The notes beneath the pieces were generated by a model, which did no database searches, was not told the origin of the DNA, and saw only the letters and a program-made list of their open reading frames with translations. Below, one piece after another: positions 6,000 to 7,610 of a DNA stretch of 7,610 nucleotides (positions within the stretch are counted from its first letter, which is position 1; the number at the start of each line of letters is the position of its first letter). Origin of the DNA: Vulcanimicrobiota bacterium (GTDB taxonomy: Bacteria > Vulcanimicrobiota > Vulcanimicrobiia > Vulcanimicrobiales > Vulcanimicrobiaceae); NCBI GenBank assembly GCA_014304965.1, contig JACRTZ010000253.1, positions 1 through 7,610 of the forward strand, written 5' to 3'. A program made the translations under genes and the position numbers.

Positions 6000-6058
6000 G
6001 TTGGGTCGAGTGCCTTTCGCTAGGCGGTCGCGTTCCTTCCTCGAACTTGAGACGTTCA

Positions 6059-6502
6059 ATGCGCATGAAAACCTGGGTCGCGGTGCTTTTGCTCGCGCTG
6101 GCCCTCTCCGGTTGCCGCGAGGTGCGCGTGAAGTCGTACGCGACAGGCGAGACCATCGTCCCCGGCGGAAACCAAATTACGATCGTCCGCAGCAGGCAAG
6201 ATCTGGAGCGTTTGGGCGTCCGAGCCTTGCCGGTGCGATTCAACCATGAATTCGGCGTCATCCTCATCATGGGGCCGCACGCGGAGTCCGGCTGGAAGCA
6301 AGTGATCGAAGACATTCGTGCCAACGAACATCGAACGCGGATCGTCGCTTTCGAACATGCTCCTCCGGACGGGGGGCAACCAGTACCCGAGTATCACACC
6401 TATACCCTGTGGATCGTCCCGAATTCGGTGTACCGGCGCGGCTCGGTGATCGACGTCGTGACGCCGGACGGCGCGCTGGTCGCGTCGACCTTGTTGAAGT
6501 GA
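6059..6502 (+). CDS. Small lipoprotein, PrcB-like pattern
   Basis: The 147-aa product has a lipoprotein signal: a basic MRMK start, a hydrophobic core and the lipobox LSGC with C19 as the acylated cysteine. It should be anchored in a membrane outside the cytoplasm. The mature domain (about 38-123) reads as a single small beta-rich fold. It starts with an ITIVRSRQDLERLG segment (40-53), then FGVILIMGPHAESGWKQVIEDI (65-86), a strand with IVAFEHAPPDGG (95-106) and EYHTYTLWIVPNS (111-123). This order resembles PrcB-type domains (a small domain first noted in a protease complex subunit), but the match is from memory and is weak. The ATG at 6059 lacks a clear Shine-Dalgarno; ATG 6065 would also keep the signal peptide. 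Upstream, the open frame to 5582 is antisense to the exported-protein gene and is ignored. It is divergent from that gene, with a 69-bp gap. Confidence 0.75.
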   Translation: MRMKTWVAVLLLALALSGCREVRVKSYATGETIVPGGNQITIVRSRQDLERLGVRALPVRFNHEFGVILIMGPHAESGWKQVIEDIRANEHRTRIVAFEHAPPDGGQPVPEYHTYTLWIVPNSVYRRGSVIDVVTPDGALVASTLLK

Positions 6503-6518
6503 GGGCCAAGCTCCGAGG

Positions 6519-7610
6519 ATGAAGTCGAATCCCATCGCGTCCTTCGATGCGAAAATCACCCGGCTCGGGGTCGTGCTCGAGGCTAACGGCGATCCGCTCG
6601 AAATCGAAGGCGTGCTCAACCCGGCGGTCGTGCGCGATCGCGACGGCAAGCTCGTCATGTACCCGCGTGCGGTAGCCGCCGGCAACCAATCCCGCGTTGC
6701 GATCGCGGTCGCCGAGGAGTCGTCGGACTCGCTGTCGTTCAAGCGTGCCGGTTACGCGCTCGAACCCGAGACCCCATACGAAAAGCGTTCCGAGCCGGGC
6801 GGTTTTGGCTGCGAAGATCCGCGCGTCACCTTCATACCGGCACTCGATCTGTACGTGATGGCGTATACCGCGTACGGCTCCGAGGGGCCGCGCATCGCGG
6901 TCGCCACGTCGCGCGACGCGTACGCCTGGCAGCGCTTGGGCCTGCTCGATTTTTCCGCGCGCGGCCTCCCATGCGGCGACGACAAAGACGGCGCGTTTTT
7001 CCCGGAGCCCGTCTATTCGCCGCGCGGAGTGCTGTCGTTCGCGCTCTATCATCGGCCGATGTTGCACATTTCCGCCGTCAACGGGTGCGCCGCGGTTCCG
7101 ATCATCCTCGATTTACCGCCGGCCGATCGCGAGAGCACGCGCATCGCCTACATTCCGGTTGAACCGGTACTCGCGGACGTGACGAACCTCTTGAACGTAT
7201 CGGAGAGCGCGCTCGTGCTCGAACCGGCCCAAGGCTGGGGCGCGCTCAAGAACGGCGCCGGCACGCCGCCGCTGCGCATCGAGGAAGGCTGGCTCTCATT
7301 TTTTCACGCCGTGGACGGACGCTACGGCGAGGACGGCGCGTGCATCGGCATGTGGTACTCGGGCGGCATCGTGGTTCACGACCTGCAGCGTCCGGACATC
7401 GTGCGCTACCGCTCGCCTAAGCCCGTGATTTGGCCGCAGACCGACGACGAAACGCGCGGCGTCGTGAACTACGTCGTGTTTCCCACCGGAATCGACGTGC
7501 CGCCCGGTGCGCCGGCACGAACCTTCGACGTCTACTACGGCATGGCCGACGCGCGCATCGGCCGTTTCCGGGCGGAGCTCGCCACTCTCGGCGAAGAAGC
7601 GTCCGCGCAA
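6519..7610 (+). CDS. GH130-family beta-mannoside phosphorylase/hydrolase-like enzyme, 3' end cut by the window
   Basis: The first 364 residues are present and open to the window edge. No signal peptide is seen, so the enzyme is probably cytoplasmic. Family GH130 contains phosphorylases, and some hydrolases, acting on beta-mannosides; they have a five-bladed propeller fold. Matching blocks in order are GVLNPAVV (31-38), LVMYPR (45-50), GCEDPRVTFIP (97-107), KDGAFFPEP (156-164), ALYHRP (175-180), GAGTPPLRIEEGWLSFFHAV (246-265), NYVVFPTG (317-324) and DVYYGMADARIG (337-348). D100 in the EDPR block is at the place of the family's proposed catalytic acid. R50, K156, H179 and R180 could help bind phosphate, which would favour a phosphorylase, but I cannot assign the subfamily. 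ATG 6519 is the only good start after the in-frame stop at 6495-6497. It lies 16 nt after the lipoprotein stop, so the two may be co-transcribed. Confidence 0.85.
   Translation, partial: MKSNPIASFDAKITRLGVVLEANGDPLEIEGVLNPAVVRDRDGKLVMYPRAVAAGNQSRVAIAVAEESSDSLSFKRAGYALEPETPYEKRSEPGGFGCEDPRVTFIPALDLYVMAYTAYGSEGPRIAVATSRDAYAWQRLGLLDFSARGLPCGDDKDGAFFPEPVYSPRGVLSFALYHRPMLHISAVNGCAAVPIILDLPPADRESTRIAYIPVEPVLADVTNLLNVSESALVLEPAQGWGALKNGAGTPPLRIEEGWLSFFHAVDGRYGEDGACIGMWYSGGIVVHDLQRPDIVRYRSPKPVIWPQTDDETRGVVNYVVFPTGIDVPPGAPARTFDVYYGMADARIGRFRAELATLGEEASAQ

Noticed and set aside
5990..6058. Divergent promoters between the exported protein and the lipoprotein
   Set aside because: The 69-bp gap must hold promoters, but I found no convincing -35/-10 pair on either strand, so none is annotated.
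6056..7067. Minus-strand open frames opposite the lipoprotein and GH130 genes
   Set aside because: The plus-strand products have a lipobox and GH130 motifs; the minus frames have no domain pattern.
7296..7610. Minus-strand open frame at the right edge
   Set aside because: It is antisense to the conserved C-terminal blocks of the GH130-like gene.
1..7610. CRISPR array, tRNA, rRNA, insertion sequence, phage or defence system
   Set aside because: No repeat-spacer pattern, cloverleaf, transposase motif or defence-type domain was seen in any frame judged to be real.

Overview
The window is GC-rich bacterial DNA, densely packed with genes and rich in GTG starts. Its core is an aa3-type (heme A) cytochrome c oxidase biogenesis locus: a heme A synthase (ctaA) and heme O synthase (ctaB) pair, a SCO-family copper chaperone, and small membrane proteins at the left edge that probably close an oxidase structural operon. 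The organism is therefore an aerobically respiring, GC-rich bacterium. The codon use, the lipoproteins and the gene style would fit an uncultured lineage such as Candidatus Eremiobacterota, but that placement is an impression and not something the sequence proves.

Layout from left to right. (1) Plus strand, 1-409: the last residues of a membrane protein (possibly oxidase subunit III), then two small membrane proteins of 65 and 58 aa, translationally linked through a TAATG overlap. (2) Minus strand, 399-992: an unrecognised two-helix membrane protein, convergent with the small genes. (3) Plus strand, 991-2034: a secreted SCO protein with an extra CusF-like N-terminal domain and a C-terminal membrane helix. 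(4) Minus strand, 5989 down to 2042: a tight run transcribed right to left, consisting of an unrecognised exported protein, ctaA, ctaB and a DHA2-type MFS transporter. Gaps are 1 nt, a 4-nt overlap and 15 nt, so the run looks like one operon, possibly with an internal promoter just before ctaA. (5) Plus strand, 6059-7610: a small lipoprotein with a PrcB-like pattern, then a GH130 beta-mannoside phosphorylase/hydrolase-like gene that runs off the right end.

How the genes work together: CtaB farnesylates protoheme to heme O, CtaA oxidises heme O to heme A, and the SCO protein is expected to help build the CuA centre of the oxidase. The MFS exporter and the exported protein share the heme A transcription unit, but their link to the pathway is not known. 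The lipoprotein and GH130 genes are divergent and look functionally separate. No tRNA, rRNA, CRISPR array, insertion sequence or phage gene was seen. No stretch longer than 300 bases lacks a gene. The most interesting points are the degenerate copper-binding domain fused to SCO, the perfect stem-loop spanning two opposing stop codons at 2029-2047, the unnamed small membrane proteins beside the oxidase genes, and the orphan genes attached to the ctaA-ctaB operon.
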